Positions 7,877 through 16,482 of a DNA stretch of 64,000 nucleotides are shown one piece after another. Position 1 is the first letter of the stretch, and each line of letters begins with the position of its first letter. Both the position numbers and the translations under genes were made by a program. The stretch comes from Microlunatus elymi (lineage in GTDB: Bacteria > Actinomycetota > Actinomycetes > Propionibacteriales > Propionibacteriaceae): contig NZ_CP041692.1 of the NCBI RefSeq assembly GCF_007362775.1, forward strand, positions 4,650,001-4,714,000, given 5' to 3'. The notes under the pieces were generated by a model. It ran no database searches and had not been told where the DNA came from. It saw only the letters and a list, made by a program, of their open reading frames with translations.

Positions 7877-7916
7877 ATATTATTTCGACGTCGAAGTCTT
7901 CTGCCTTGAAGTCTTC
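7877..7916. promoter_or_regulatory. MarR/MFS divergent control region
   Basis: TTCGACGTCGAA (7884-7895) is a perfect 12-bp palindrome. GAAGTCTTC occurs at 7893-7901 and again at 7908-7916, each a near-palindrome around a central T. On the minus strand TAATAT (7882-7877) is a good -10 box for the marR gene, so bound regulator would cover its promoter. Confidence 0.55.
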
Positions 7917-7992
7917 GTAGTTCTCAGTCTAGGACCCGGCCCGGCAGTGATGCCGATCGCCGGGTCTTGTTACGTCTTCGGGGAGGTTCGCC

Positions 7993-9267
7993 GTGCGCCG
8001 CCGCGCCGTTCTGCTCATCGTCGCTTCCGTCGTCGCCATGCTCGGCTGGGGTGCGGTGCTGCCCTATCAGTACGCCTATGCAGCGCAGACCCGCGGCTGG
8101 GGCGGGATGATCGGTGCCGCGGCGGCCAGCCTGTTCTCCGTCGGCGCGCTGATCGCCGCTCCGCTCGGTGGGCGGCTGGCCGATCGGCACAACCCGGCGC
8201 TGATCGCGATGATCACCCGGGCACTGGCCGCGGTCGCGGCGGCGACGTTGATCATCGCCGACAACCCGGCCACTTTTCTTGCCGGGATGGCTTTCTTCGG
8301 CTTCGGGCTGGCCGGCGGCAACCCTGCACAATCGGTGCTGGCCCTGCGCTGGTCGTCCGACGGTACCGATCGGCGGCGGCTGTTCGCCTGGATCGTCAGC
8401 GGGCAGGCGCTCGGCATGGGGCTGGGGTCCTTCCTCGGCGGCTTCGTTGTTGATCTTGATCACCCGGACGGCATGCTGCCGGCCTTCGCGCTGGCGGCCG
8501 GCGGGTTCGCCCTCTCTGCGGTGCTCGTCGGCGCCGCCGCCCGCGGTGCGTCCGATCTGAGCGGTGACGCGATCAGCTCCCGCGAACTGGACGCGCGGCC
8601 CTCGCAGTTTTCTCCACAGCCGCGCTCCGCGCGGACGGCGTGGAAGTTGATCAAGTCGTCCCGGCCGCTGTTGTTGATCGCGGTGATCAGTTTCGCCCTG
8701 CAGCTGGCCTACAACGGGCAGTTCGAGAGTGGCCTGCCGGCGTACGGATTGACCGTGCTGAACGTCTCCGAGCAGACCATCGGCATCGCGGCTGCGGTGA
8801 ACTGCGCGGTGCTGCTCGGGCTGCAACTGCTGGTGATCCGCTGGACCGCCCACCGCTCGGCGCCCGGTCTGTTGATGATCGTCGGGGCGGTCTGGGTCGC
8901 CTGCTGGGCGGTACTCGGCCTGGCCGCGCAGCTTCCCGGACTGTCCTCGATGATCTTCGTCGGCAGCTTCGGCCTGTTCGCGGCCGGCGAGACGCTGTTC
9001 GCGCCGGTGCTCAATCCCCTGGTTGCCTCGCTCACTCCGGCGCACATGGTCGGCAGCACGCTGGGCCTGTTCACCGCATTCAACACTGCCGCCACCGCGC
9101 TCGGCCCGCTGATCTCCGGACTCACCCTCGGCGCCGGAATGAGCTGGCTGTTGATCGTCGGCAACATCGCCATCAGCGCGGTCGCGATCGGCGCCGCTCG
9201 ACGGCTCGAGTTGGTTCTGTGCCGTCCGACCACGGTCCCGGCAGAGGTGGCGCCCAGCGTCGCCTGA
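7993..9267 (+). CDS. MFS transporter
   Basis: A 424-aa membrane protein starting with GTG at 7993. It shows about 12 hydrophobic segments and the MFS motif GGRLADRHNPALI after segment 2. It resembles YfmO/YajR-like drug exporters in layout, but no substrate can be assigned. The gene diverges from a MarR regulator and is followed closely by the iron box of the siderophore locus, so a link with siderophore traffic is possible but unproven. The loop between its two halves (about residues 180-215) is hydrophilic, as usual for MFS. Confidence 0.82.
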   Translation: MRRRAVLLIVASVVAMLGWGAVLPYQYAYAAQTRGWGGMIGAAAASLFSVGALIAAPLGGRLADRHNPALIAMITRALAAVAAATLIIADNPATFLAGMAFFGFGLAGGNPAQSVLALRWSSDGTDRRRLFAWIVSGQALGMGLGSFLGGFVVDLDHPDGMLPAFALAAGGFALSAVLVGAAARGASDLSGDAISSRELDARPSQFSPQPRSARTAWKLIKSSRPLLLIAVISFALQLAYNGQFESGLPAYGLTVLNVSEQTIGIAAAVNCAVLLGLQLLVIRWTAHRSAPGLLMIVGAVWVACWAVLGLAAQLPGLSSMIFVGSFGLFAAGETLFAPVLNPLVASLTPAHMVGSTLGLFTAFNTAATALGPLISGLTLGAGMSWLLIVGNIAISAVAIGAARRLELVLCRPTTVPAEVAPSVA

Positions 9268-9285
9268 CCAACGCCGATTGCCACA

Positions 9286-9304
9286 TAAGGTTAGGCACAC
9301 CTAA
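9286..9304. promoter_or_regulatory. DtxR/IdeR-type iron box
   Basis: TAAGGTTAGGCACACCTAA matches the 19-bp DtxR/IdeR consensus at 16 of 19 positions. It lies 45 bp upstream of the esterase start and is where an Fe(II)-bound repressor would sit. It suggests that the decayed genes downstream were once iron-repressed. Confidence 0.8.
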
Positions 9305-9349
9305 TGTGACTTCGTACTTTCGTTCGACTCCGGCCCCCAAGGCCCGGCT

Positions 9350-10553
9350 GTGGCTTCGACTTCGCCGCTGCCCGAACGCGTGGTGCCCGCCCGGGTCGGC
9401 CGACTGCTGCAGGCCGCGGCGGGCACGCCGGTCGATCGTCGCGCTCGGCTGATAGCCGCCTTCTGCGCGGCGGCCGGCCGATCCGGTACGCCTCTGGTCG
9501 ACCCTGTCGACGGCGACCCGTACCGGTGTGAGGTGACCTTTCTGTGGCGCGGCGAGGCCGATGGTGTCGGGCTGGTGATGAGCGGTCTGCCCCGCTCTCC
9601 GATCAGCCGGACCGCACTGGAACGGGTCCCCGGCACCGATCTCTGGTACGCCGGCTACCGGCTGCGCTCCGACCATCGCGCCTCCTACCGTTTCGCCGTT
9701 CGCCACGGCAGTCCGGGGACGAAACCTCAAGACGAGTCGGCCCAGTGGCGCACGCTGATGCGGACCGCGGTCGCCGACCCGCTCAACCCGAACCTGCTGC
9801 CCGGCCGATGGGGACAGAACGCTGCGTCCGTGTTCGCGTTGCCCGATGCTCCCGCCGAATCCTGGACCACAGTTGATCATGGTCGAGTTGATCATGAGGA
9901 AGTCGATCAAGACCGGCCGGTGCTGGTGCTGTGCGACGGCGACCGTTGGTTCGGCGAACTGGGCCTGCAGCGCACCCTGGATCGGATGATCAACTCCGGC
10001 GCCCTGCCGCCGGTCGTCGTGCTTGCCCCGGACGCGGTTGATCTTGACACCCGCTGGCGGGAGCTGACCACCCACCACCCCTATCTCGACTTCCTCGCCG
10101 ACGAGTTGCTGGGTTGGGCGGCCGAGCGCTGGCGATTCACCGGCGACCCCGCCCGGACGGTGATCGCCGGCCAGAGTCTCGGCGGTCTGACCGCGCTCTA
10201 CGCCGGACTACGCCGGCCGGATCGATTCGGTGTCCTGCTGGGCCAGTCGCCCTCGCTGTGGTGGCATTCGGGACGGCCCGTCGGCAATCCGCATCCGGCG
10301 GGCGTCGACAATTGCTGGCTCGCCGACCGGTTCGCCGAGGCGGACACGTTGCCGTTCCGAGTTGATCTTCAAGGTCGGCCTGCTGGAAGGCAAGCTGGCC
10401 GACCTGACCCGCGAACTGGCCGACGTGCTGCACCGGCGCGGCGTGCCGGTCACCCGTACCGAATACGCCGGCGGACACGACTACGCCTGGTGGCGTGGCG
10501 GATTGCCCGCCGGACTGTCTCGACTGCTCACCGGCGTGCCGTCGCGATCTTGA
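9350..10553 (+). pseudogene. Enterochelin esterase-family (Fes/IroE-like) hydrolase, frameshifted
   Basis: The first frame encodes an N-terminal Fes-like domain (VTFLWRGEADGV, GTDLWYAGYRL), then an esterase D fold with PVLVLCDGDRWF and the nucleophile elbow AGQSLGGLTALYAGL. It reaches LADRFAEADTLPFR at about 10360. The family ending KLADLTRELADVLHRRGVPV...EYAGGHDYAWWRGGLP, with the expected catalytic His, continues in another frame to the stop at 10553. Removing one G near CAAGGTCGGC (about 10370) would restore the frame. The role would be cytoplasmic hydrolysis of ferric-siderophore esters. The frameshift may be real decay or a sequencing error; the damaged neighbour downstream favours decay. 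Confidence 0.82.
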
Positions 10554-10582
10554 ACATTTCCCTGACCAGCAAAGAGAGAAGC

Positions 10583-11131
10583 ATGCCCATCGCGTCGCGA
10601 ATGTTCCGCCGGATCCTGCCCCCTGTGGGAGACGTCCTTCCTGGCCGCCGGCGACGCGCTCGGCCAGAAGGCAGCTGCGCAGACCGGGCTGGACGAGTTC
10701 CATGATCAGCAGACCAAGATCAAGAACGAGCTCGGCGACAACGCCGGCAGCAAGATCAGCGTGATCCGCTGGGTGGGCGACGCGCCGACTGAGATCGGGT
10801 GGGCAACGGCCACGTCGCCACCACCCTGAAGGGGCTCGGCCTGACCCGCCCGGCCAATCAACAGAAGTCGATGTCGGGGCACAGCGACCCGGTCAGTCTG
10901 GAGCGGCTGGACGCGATCGACGCGGACTGGATGTTCTTCGGCGCACTGGGCGACAAGGCGGCCTCACAGCAGGCCTATCGGCAGGCGCAGAAGGTGAAGA
11001 CGTTCCAGCAGTTGAGCGTGCAGCAGGCCCATCAGGTTGTCCCGGTGGACGGATCTGCTTGGACCAGTGCCGGTGGCCCGCTGGCGACCCGACTCGTCCT
11101 CCAGGACACGGCCGCAGCTCTGGCCCCCTGA
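10583..11131 (+). pseudogene. Siderophore ABC-transporter substrate-binding protein, truncated remnant
   Basis: A start-like ATG (10583) is followed by a short basic stretch that breaks off. From about 10620 the frames give WETSFLAAGDALGQKAAAQTGL and GSKISVIRWVGDAPTEI, and after a shift near 10795 GNGHVATTLKGLGLTRP, RLDAIDADWMFFGALGD and TSAGGPLATRLVLQD. These are segments of the FecB/FhuD-type periplasmic-binding family in the right order. The signal peptide, lipobox and most of the N-terminal lobe are missing, so the gene is dead. It would have delivered ferric siderophore to an ABC importer, none of which is in the window. Confidence 0.7.
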
Positions 11132-11144
11132 CGCGCCCAGCAGG

Positions 11145-11162
11145 TGATGTAACCTTACATCA
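11145..11162. promoter_or_regulatory. VapBC operator overlapping the vapB start
   Basis: TGATGTAACCTTACATCA has perfect 8-bp arms around CC, and its last base is the A of the vapB ATG. This fits autoregulation by the VapB ribbon-helix-helix domain and would block translation or leaderless transcription directly. Confidence 0.6.
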
Positions 11163-11419
11163 TGTCGCACCGGACCCAGATTACGCTCGCCGACGAGCAG
11201 TACGAACGACTCCTCACCGAGTCGAGCCGCAGCGGCCTCGGTCTCGCCGAGTTGGTCCGTCGGGCCATCGATCAAACCTACGGGTGCAACGATGTGGCTA
11301 AGGTCCTGCAGGCTCTGGACCTCAGCTATGCAAGTTGGTCCGAGGAAGGTGACCGCGGCGAGGTGTACGTCGAGAGTCTCCGCCAGGGTATGGCCCGCCG
11401 GCTCGAAGCGACTCGATGA
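11162..11419 (+). CDS. vapB: VapB-type antitoxin (ribbon-helix-helix)
   Basis: An 85-aa protein with an N-terminal ribbon-helix-helix (RTQITLADEQYERLLTES, GLAELVRRAID) and a C-terminal toxin-binding tail. It neutralises the VapC RNase downstream and probably represses its own promoter through the palindrome at the start codon. The stop overlaps the vapC start by 4 bp (ATGA). The gene begins 30 bp after the siderophore-binding remnant. Confidence 0.85.
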   Translation: MSHRTQITLADEQYERLLTESSRSGLGLAELVRRAIDQTYGCNDVAKVLQALDLSYASWSEEGDRGEVYVESLRQGMARRLEATR

Positions 11420-11793
11420 TCATTCTCGACACTTCGGTCCTGATCGATCACCTTCGCGGCGTCGCCGATGCCCGGCGAGCCATGACCTCGGCGGTTGAGC
11501 GTGGTGACTTGCTGGCCGCGTCGGTCCTGACGAAGGTCGAGGTTCTTGCCGGGATGCGTGCCGGCGAGGAGACACAAACTCGGATCTTGTTGGACAGTCT
11601 GCGCTGGGTCGAGGTCACCGATGCCATCGCCGAACGGGCCGGCGCCCTGGCCGGCCACTTCCTGAGATCGCATCCTGGAGTCGATCCGGTTGACTACGTG
11701 ATCGCTGCTACTGCTCAACAGCTGAACGCCCGGCTCTGGACGATGAACCTCAAGCACTTCCCGATGTTTGGTGATCTGCAGCACCCGTACTGA
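11416..11793 (+). CDS. vapC: VapC-type PIN-domain RNase toxin
   Basis: A 125-aa PIN-domain protein. Expected metal-binding acids are present: D5 in ILDTSVLID, E42 in TKVEVLAG and D93 in VDYVIAATA; the fourth position is N111 in TMNLKHFPMF. VapC toxins are Mg-dependent endoribonucleases that cut tRNA or rRNA and arrest growth. All key residues seem intact, in contrast to the two broken toxin remnants elsewhere in the window (37371, 43469). Coupled to vapB. Confidence 0.88.
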   Translation: MIILDTSVLIDHLRGVADARRAMTSAVERGDLLAASVLTKVEVLAGMRAGEETQTRILLDSLRWVEVTDAIAERAGALAGHFLRSHPGVDPVDYVIAATAQQLNARLWTMNLKHFPMFGDLQHPY

Positions 11794-11794
11794 T

Positions 11795-12586
11795 TCAGTC
11801 GAACAGGCCGCCGGTCTCGTCCCAGGCGATGGTGTCCCACACCGGGGCCGGCGGCTCGGTCGTCCGCTCCGGCTCGGCCACCGACGAGTGCGCTCCGCAG
11901 CCGTGATCGGTACTGACCACAGAGGCATCCGAGGGCGAGTACGCGTTGGCACAGACCCCGAACTCGCGTCCGAGACTGCCGCGCAGCCGGACGAAGAAGC
12001 CGCACGTGACACAGGTCGCCGGAGCCTGTTTGCTGAGTGGATTGTCCGGGCCGCCGTCGCCGGCCAGCCAACGCTCGGCGGCCTCGTCCCGGCCGTCGAC
12101 GGAGAGCACCCGCTCTCGGCCCAGCCCGAGCTCGGCGACCACCGCGCGGACCTGAGACGCCTCGGCCGGATCGGCGTCCTCGGCGTTCTCGCCTCCGGTG
12201 TAGCCGGGCTCCAGGCGCGGATCGGTGTCCGGTGACGGCATCAGCATGCCGGGGCCGACGTCGCCCGGCTGGACCCGATCGGCCCACGGAACCCAGTCGG
12301 CGGCCAGCAGCGAATCGTCGCCCGGCAGCAGCACGACCTCGTCCACGGTCGGCTGCTTGGCCCGGGACGCTCGGGCCACCGTCACCGACCACTTCCAGCC
12401 GACGTAGCCCGGATGCGGGCAGGCGAAGTGATGCGTGACGACGCGTTCGGCCTCGGCCACACAGCCGAGGTAATCGCCGACCCCGAGCACACCGGCCGAC
12501 TCCTCGACCGCTTCGCGGGCGAGGTCGACGGCGCCCGCACAGATCGTGTCGAGTTTTATCGCGCGGGTGCGACCGGTGGTAGCCAT
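11795..12586 (-). CDS. DUF3027 family protein
   Basis: A 263-aa actinobacterial protein. Visible features are an N-terminal helical region with GYVGWKWSVTVARA, an acidic middle, and a C-terminal CVTCGFFVRLRGSLGREFGVCANAYSPSD segment with several Cys and His residues (in TDHGCGAHS) that could bind metal. DUF3027 has no assigned function. The start at 12586 (MATTGRTRAIKL) is chosen because the longer frame upstream runs into the divergent MFS promoter. In mycobacteria homologues lie near a cold-shock protein and an MFS protein, as here. Confidence 0.82.
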   Translation of the reverse strand: MATTGRTRAIKLDTICAGAVDLAREAVEESAGVLGVGDYLGCVAEAERVVTHHFACPHPGYVGWKWSVTVARASRAKQPTVDEVVLLPGDDSLLAADWVPWADRVQPGDVGPGMLMPSPDTDPRLEPGYTGGENAEDADPAEASQVRAVVAELGLGRERVLSVDGRDEAAERWLAGDGGPDNPLSKQAPATCVTCGFFVRLRGSLGREFGVCANAYSPSDASVVSTDHGCGAHSSVAEPERTTEPPAPVWDTIAWDETGGLFD

Positions 12587-12682
12587 GCGCCCTATTCTGG
12601 CAGCCGAGGACGCACCGGCTGTAATCCCAGCAACACCGTTCGGTGACGAGGCCGTCCCAGGACGTCGGCGCAGGGGTCGTAG

Positions 12683-14101
12683 ATGACACAGAGCAGGTCG
12701 GGGCTGGTGGCCGGGGCCGCCAACGCCGTCGGTTCCGGCGCGAAGTCGATCGGGCATGGCATCGGTGCCGGCTTCGGCAGGCTGGTGGGACTGGTCAACT
12801 CCGGCGGCTCGCGGGAGAGCGGGCTGGCCCGGCTGCTCTATCTGGAGTTCATGAACTCCGCCGGCGACGCGGCCGTGGCGATCGCGCTGGCCGGCACCAT
12901 CTTCTTCGGTACGCCGACCGATCAGGCTCGGCCACAGGTGGCGCTGTTCCTGGCCATGACGATGGCGCCGCTGGCGATCCTGGCCCCGTTCATCGGTCCG
13001 TTCCTTGATCGTTTCCGGCACGGCCGACGCTGGGCGATCGGGATCACCGCCGCGCTGCGCGCCTTCCTGTGCTGGGTGCTGGCCGGCGTGCTGGACGACA
13101 GTTCTGTCTGGCTTTTCGTGTGTGCGTTGGGAGTGCTGGTCGCCAACAAGGCGTACGCGGTCAGCCGGGCGGCCGCCGTACCGCGCCTGCTGCCGGAATC
13201 CTTCACCCTCGTCCAGGCCAACTCGCGCATCGCCATCGCCAACATCGTCGGGCTCGGTGTCGGCGGCGGACTGGCCGCGCTGATCGCCAGGATCGGCCCG
13301 GACTGGACGCTGAGGTTCGCCTTCTTGATCTTCATCGCGGCCACCGTGTTGTCGATCCTGCTGCCGGCCCGGGTCGACTCCGCCCGCGGCGAAACCGATG
13401 CAGGGCTGGCGTTCTGGCGCCGGCGACGCGACGACAAGCTCTCCCAGCTGCGCCGGTTCCGCTCAATGACAGCTCGGCTGCAACGCGCACTGCTGGCAAC
13501 CATCGGCGCCCGGCTGATGTCGGGCTTCCTGACCTTCTTCCTGGCATTCCTGTTTCGCGAGCATCCGATCGGCGACCTGCCGACCATCCTGGCGCTCGGG
13601 ATCGTGGTCGCCGCGTCGGGCATCGGCAGCGCGATCGGCACCGTGATCGGCAACGTGATCAAGGACCGGTGGCGGCCGGAAACCGTTGCCTGGTTGGCTT
13701 TGCTGCTCGACGCCGGAATGGCGATCACCACCACCCTGCTCTACTCGGCGGCGACGGTGATCGCGATGGGCTTCGTCACCGGGCTGGCCTCCCGGCTGGC
13801 CAAGCTGTGTTACGACGCGCTGGTGCAGAGCGACGTGGACGAGTCGGTACGGACCTCGGTGTTCGGCCGGTCCGAGGCGGTGTTCCAGGTCTTCTGGGTG
13901 GCCGGTGGTTTCCTCGGCATCGGTCTGCCGCTGTTGCCCCGGCTCGGCTTCGGGATGATCGCCGGGCTGTTGTTGATCGTGATCGTGTTGATCTTCATCC
14001 AGTCCCGGTTCGCTCGCCCGGACCTGGTCAGGACGTCGACGAGTCAGCCACCGGCCGGAACACCGTCCGAATCAGGTGGCCGATCATCACCACCACGGTG
14101 A
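12683..14101 (+). CDS. MFS transporter of the DUF3027-associated type
   Basis: A 472-aa membrane protein with about 12 hydrophobic segments after an N-terminal hydrophilic stretch of ~45 residues. It shows FLDRFRHGRRWAIG at the motif A position. It is divergent from the DUF3027 gene, with a 96-bp gap. The last 74 bp overlap the end of the convergent transporter gene at 14028. Substrate unknown. The conserved pairing with DUF3027 hints at a basic rather than accessory role, but this is inference. Confidence 0.78.
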   Translation: MTQSRSGLVAGAANAVGSGAKSIGHGIGAGFGRLVGLVNSGGSRESGLARLLYLEFMNSAGDAAVAIALAGTIFFGTPTDQARPQVALFLAMTMAPLAILAPFIGPFLDRFRHGRRWAIGITAALRAFLCWVLAGVLDDSSVWLFVCALGVLVANKAYAVSRAAAVPRLLPESFTLVQANSRIAIANIVGLGVGGGLAALIARIGPDWTLRFAFLIFIAATVLSILLPARVDSARGETDAGLAFWRRRRDDKLSQLRRFRSMTARLQRALLATIGARLMSGFLTFFLAFLFREHPIGDLPTILALGIVVAASGIGSAIGTVIGNVIKDRWRPETVAWLALLLDAGMAITTTLLYSAATVIAMGFVTGLASRLAKLCYDALVQSDVDESVRTSVFGRSEAVFQVFWVAGGFLGIGLPLLPRLGFGMIAGLLLIVIVLIFIQSRFARPDLVRTSTSQPPAGTPSESGGRSSPPR

Positions 14102-15089
14102 TGATCCAGGCGGCAACGGCAACCCACAACTCGACGCTGCCGATGGCGCCCACCAGCGGCAGCGAGTCGGCCTCGCCGAGGTACATGCCGGCGACCGCGT
14201 ACATTCCCAGCGGGAAGACGATGCTCCACCAGGTCGCTTGATAGGTGAAGGGCATCCGATGGGTCCGGTGCCGCCACCAGCCGGCCGCCACCAGCGGCGG
14301 AAACAGCCAGGTGGCGAACGCCCAGAACACCACCGCCAGACCCGCGATCAGGCCACGGGTGGCGTCGACCATCGGCGCGTCGGCCATCTCCACGATCCGG
14401 GCGCCGGCCAGCACCGTGATCGAGCTCGCTCCCATCGCCACCCAGTAGGGCGGGGTGAGGTCGGCCGGCCGCAGCGGGTGCACGATCAGCCGCGCGGCCA
14501 CCAACCCGCCGACCAGCAGATAGAGAAAGACGCCGACCGACCAGGACAGCACGGCCACCACCGCCAGCACGTCCCGGGCGGACGGGTAGACCGGTTCCAG
14601 GGTGGCCGAGGAGACGGCGACGGACTGGCTGGCGACCACCCAGATGAACCAGGTCCCGTTCGCGGTCGACAGCAGCGGCCGGTGCGGGTTGCCCAGCACC
14701 GCGGTCCACGGGATCACGTAGCCGAGCAGCAGCCAGAGCAGGCCGCCGATCACCAGGAGTACTGCGGTCGCCTGGTGGTAGCCGGCGACCGCGAGCCGGA
14801 CCCCGAGCACGTTGGTGGCCGCGATCACGGTGAAGAAGCCGAACGCACGCGTCGGGTCGGCGAAGTCGGCGCGGATCGCGTCGCGGTGTTTCACCAGCCG
14901 CCAACCGGTCAACAGCAACAAGATCACGTACGCGATCAGGTCGATGATCATCAGCACCAGCGACAACACCTGGAAGCCGCCGAGGTGCAGGCCGGTGGAG
15001 ATGATGCCGCTGGCCATCACCAGCGCGAAGTACCCCGGGTTCAGGCCGCGGATCGCGACGTCCGCACGATCCCGGAGCCCTGTCGTCAC
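14028..15089 (-). CDS. TDT-family (TehA/SLAC1-like) transporter
   Basis: A 353-aa protein with ten predicted membrane segments of the tellurite-resistance/dicarboxylate transporter family. It begins LNPGYFALVMASGIISTGLHL, which is typical for the family, and contains TPPYWVAMGASSITVLAG. Relatives move malate, other dicarboxylates, sulfite or anions. The start is GTG at 15089 (MTTGLRDRAD), because upstream residues in the longer frame lie in the ferredoxin gene. It is divergent from fdxA across a short AT-rich gap. Confidence 0.83.
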   Translation of the reverse strand: MTTGLRDRADVAIRGLNPGYFALVMASGIISTGLHLGGFQVLSLVLMIIDLIAYVILLLLTGWRLVKHRDAIRADFADPTRAFGFFTVIAATNVLGVRLAVAGYHQATAVLLVIGGLLWLLLGYVIPWTAVLGNPHRPLLSTANGTWFIWVVASQSVAVSSATLEPVYPSARDVLAVVAVLSWSVGVFLYLLVGGLVAARLIVHPLRPADLTPPYWVAMGASSITVLAGARIVEMADAPMVDATRGLIAGLAVVFWAFATWLFPPLVAAGWWRHRTHRMPFTYQATWWSIVFPLGMYAVAGMYLGEADSLPLVGAIGSVELWVAVAAWIITVVVMIGHLIRTVFRPVADSSTS

Positions 15090-15176
15090 CCGAGCAGAAT
15101 AGCCTCTTGTTTTTACTAGTTTTATTGTGGTAATTGCTAGAGGTGTTGTTCCCGTTGCCAGCAGAGGAGCGTTCGG

Positions 15177-15518
15177 ATGACGTACGTGATCGCTGAGCCG
15201 TGCGTCGATGTCGTCGACCGTGCCTGTGTCGAGGAGTGTCCGGTCGACTGCATCTACGAAGGTGCGCGCTCGCTCTACATTCATCCCGACGAGTGTGTGG
15301 ACTGCGGCGCGTGCGAACCGGTCTGCCCGGTCCAGGCCATCTATTACGAGGACGACCTGCCTGCCGACCTGCAGCCGTACTTGCTGGACAACGCCGACTT
15401 CTTCACCCTCACCTTGCCGGGTCGAACCGGTCCGATCGGCTCCCCCGCGGGCGCGGCAAAACTCGGCCGGCTCGGCGTCGACACTCCGCTGATCGCCTCG
15501 CATCCACAGCGCGAGTGA
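15177..15518 (+). CDS. fdxA: 7Fe ferredoxin
   Basis: A 113-aa ferredoxin with the FdxA start MTYVIAEPCVDV and cysteine patterns CVEECPVDCIYEG and CVDCGACEPVCPVQAIYYED for one [3Fe-4S] and one [4Fe-4S] cluster. It carries low-potential electrons in the cytoplasm. A GAGGAG-type ribosome site lies just upstream of the ATG. The C-terminal extension of ~50 residues is usual for the actinobacterial type. The gap to the divergent TDT gene is unusually AT-rich (15105-15140). Confidence 0.92.
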   Translation: MTYVIAEPCVDVVDRACVEECPVDCIYEGARSLYIHPDECVDCGACEPVCPVQAIYYEDDLPADLQPYLLDNADFFTLTLPGRTGPIGSPAGAAKLGRLGVDTPLIASHPQRE

Positions 15519-15546
15519 TCACAGCTTCCTCGTTAGGCTCCGGCCC

Positions 15547-16398
15547 ATGACACATCAGGAACTGCGGCGCGCACTGCGGGTGGAGCCCGAGAACGGGCTG
15601 GTCGACCTGGGGGACTACTCCACCGACCGGGTGCACGTGGGACCGAAGTCGAAGAAGAAGTCGCAGCATCGGCTGGACGCGATGGCCGACGGACTGGCCG
15701 AGCTGCAGGAGCGGCTGTATGCCGCGGCGACCGACGGCGACCACCGTTCGGTGCTGCTGGTGCTGCAGGGCATGGACACCGCAGGCAAGGGCGGGGTGAT
15801 CGATCATGTGGTCGGGCTGGTCGGCCCGAGCGGCACTCAGATCAGGGCGTTCAAGCAGCCGACGGCAGCCGAACGCAAACACAACTTCCTCTGGCGGATC
15901 CGCAAGGCGCTGCCGGCGGCCGGCATGATCGGGGTCTTCGACCGATCCCACTACGAGGACGTGCTGGTCCCGGTCGTCCATGATCAACTCGACGACGCCG
16001 AACGGCGGCACCGGTACAAGTTGATCAACGACTTCGAGGCGGAGCTCAGCGAGAGTGGCACCACCTTGATCAAATGCTTCCTGAACGTGAGTTACGACCG
16101 GCAGCGAGATCGGCTCCTGGCCCGACTGGACGATCCGACCAAGTACTGGAAATTCAACGAGGGCGACATCGACTCCCGTCGGCAGTGGCCGGATTACCGA
16201 TGGGCCTACGCCGAGGCGCTGGCGGCGACCTCGACCGAGATCGCGCCCTGGTACGCCGTACCGAGTGATCACAAGTGGTATCGCAACTGGGCGGTCGCCA
16301 CGTTGCTGCTGGACACCCTGCGTGATCTTGATCCGCAGTATCCGCTCACCGATCTTGATCTGCCCCGGCTGCGCAAGCGCCTCGCCCCACCGAACTGA
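15547..16398 (+). CDS. Polyphosphate kinase 2 family protein
   Basis: A 283-aa PPK2 domain protein. Walker A is GMDTAGKGG (about residue 75), with FDRSHYEDVLV (about 131) as the Walker B-side motif and KFNEGDIDSRRQWPDYRWAYAEAL in the lid and C-terminal part. PPK2 enzymes transfer phosphate between polyphosphate and nucleotides; class and direction cannot be told with certainty, though the single-domain form usually phosphorylates nucleoside mono- or diphosphates. It starts 28 bp after fdxA and ends at a strong bidirectional terminator. Confidence 0.88.
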   Translation: MTHQELRRALRVEPENGLVDLGDYSTDRVHVGPKSKKKSQHRLDAMADGLAELQERLYAAATDGDHRSVLLVLQGMDTAGKGGVIDHVVGLVGPSGTQIRAFKQPTAAERKHNFLWRIRKALPAAGMIGVFDRSHYEDVLVPVVHDQLDDAERRHRYKLINDFEAELSESGTTLIKCFLNVSYDRQRDRLLARLDDPTKYWKFNEGDIDSRRQWPDYRWAYAEALAATSTEIAPWYAVPSDHKWYRNWAVATLLLDTLRDLDPQYPLTDLDLPRLRKRLAPPN

Positions 16399-16422
16399 CC
16401 CGCCCCATCAGCCGCGCGCAAG

Positions 16423-16464
16423 AACGACCGCCGCACCCGAAATTTCGGATGCGGCGGTCGTTTT
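16423..16464. terminator. Bidirectional intrinsic terminator
   Basis: AACGACCGCCGCA (16423-16435) pairs with TGCGGCGGTCGTT (16450-16462), and CCGAAATTTCGG forms the inner stem. A TTTT run follows on the plus strand and AA..T on the other side. It lies between the convergent PPK2 and purine permease genes. Confidence 0.85.
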
Positions 16465-16482
16465 GGGGTGCGGCTGTGTCGG

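Noticed and set aside
11416..11793. VapC judged inactive because the fourth acidic residue is Asn
   Set aside because: Asn or other residues occur at this position in many active PIN toxins; the first three acids are intact.
14028..15503. Longer form of the TDT transporter starting at 15503
   Set aside because: The extra N-terminus is antisense to fdxA; GTG 15089 gives the family's normal start.
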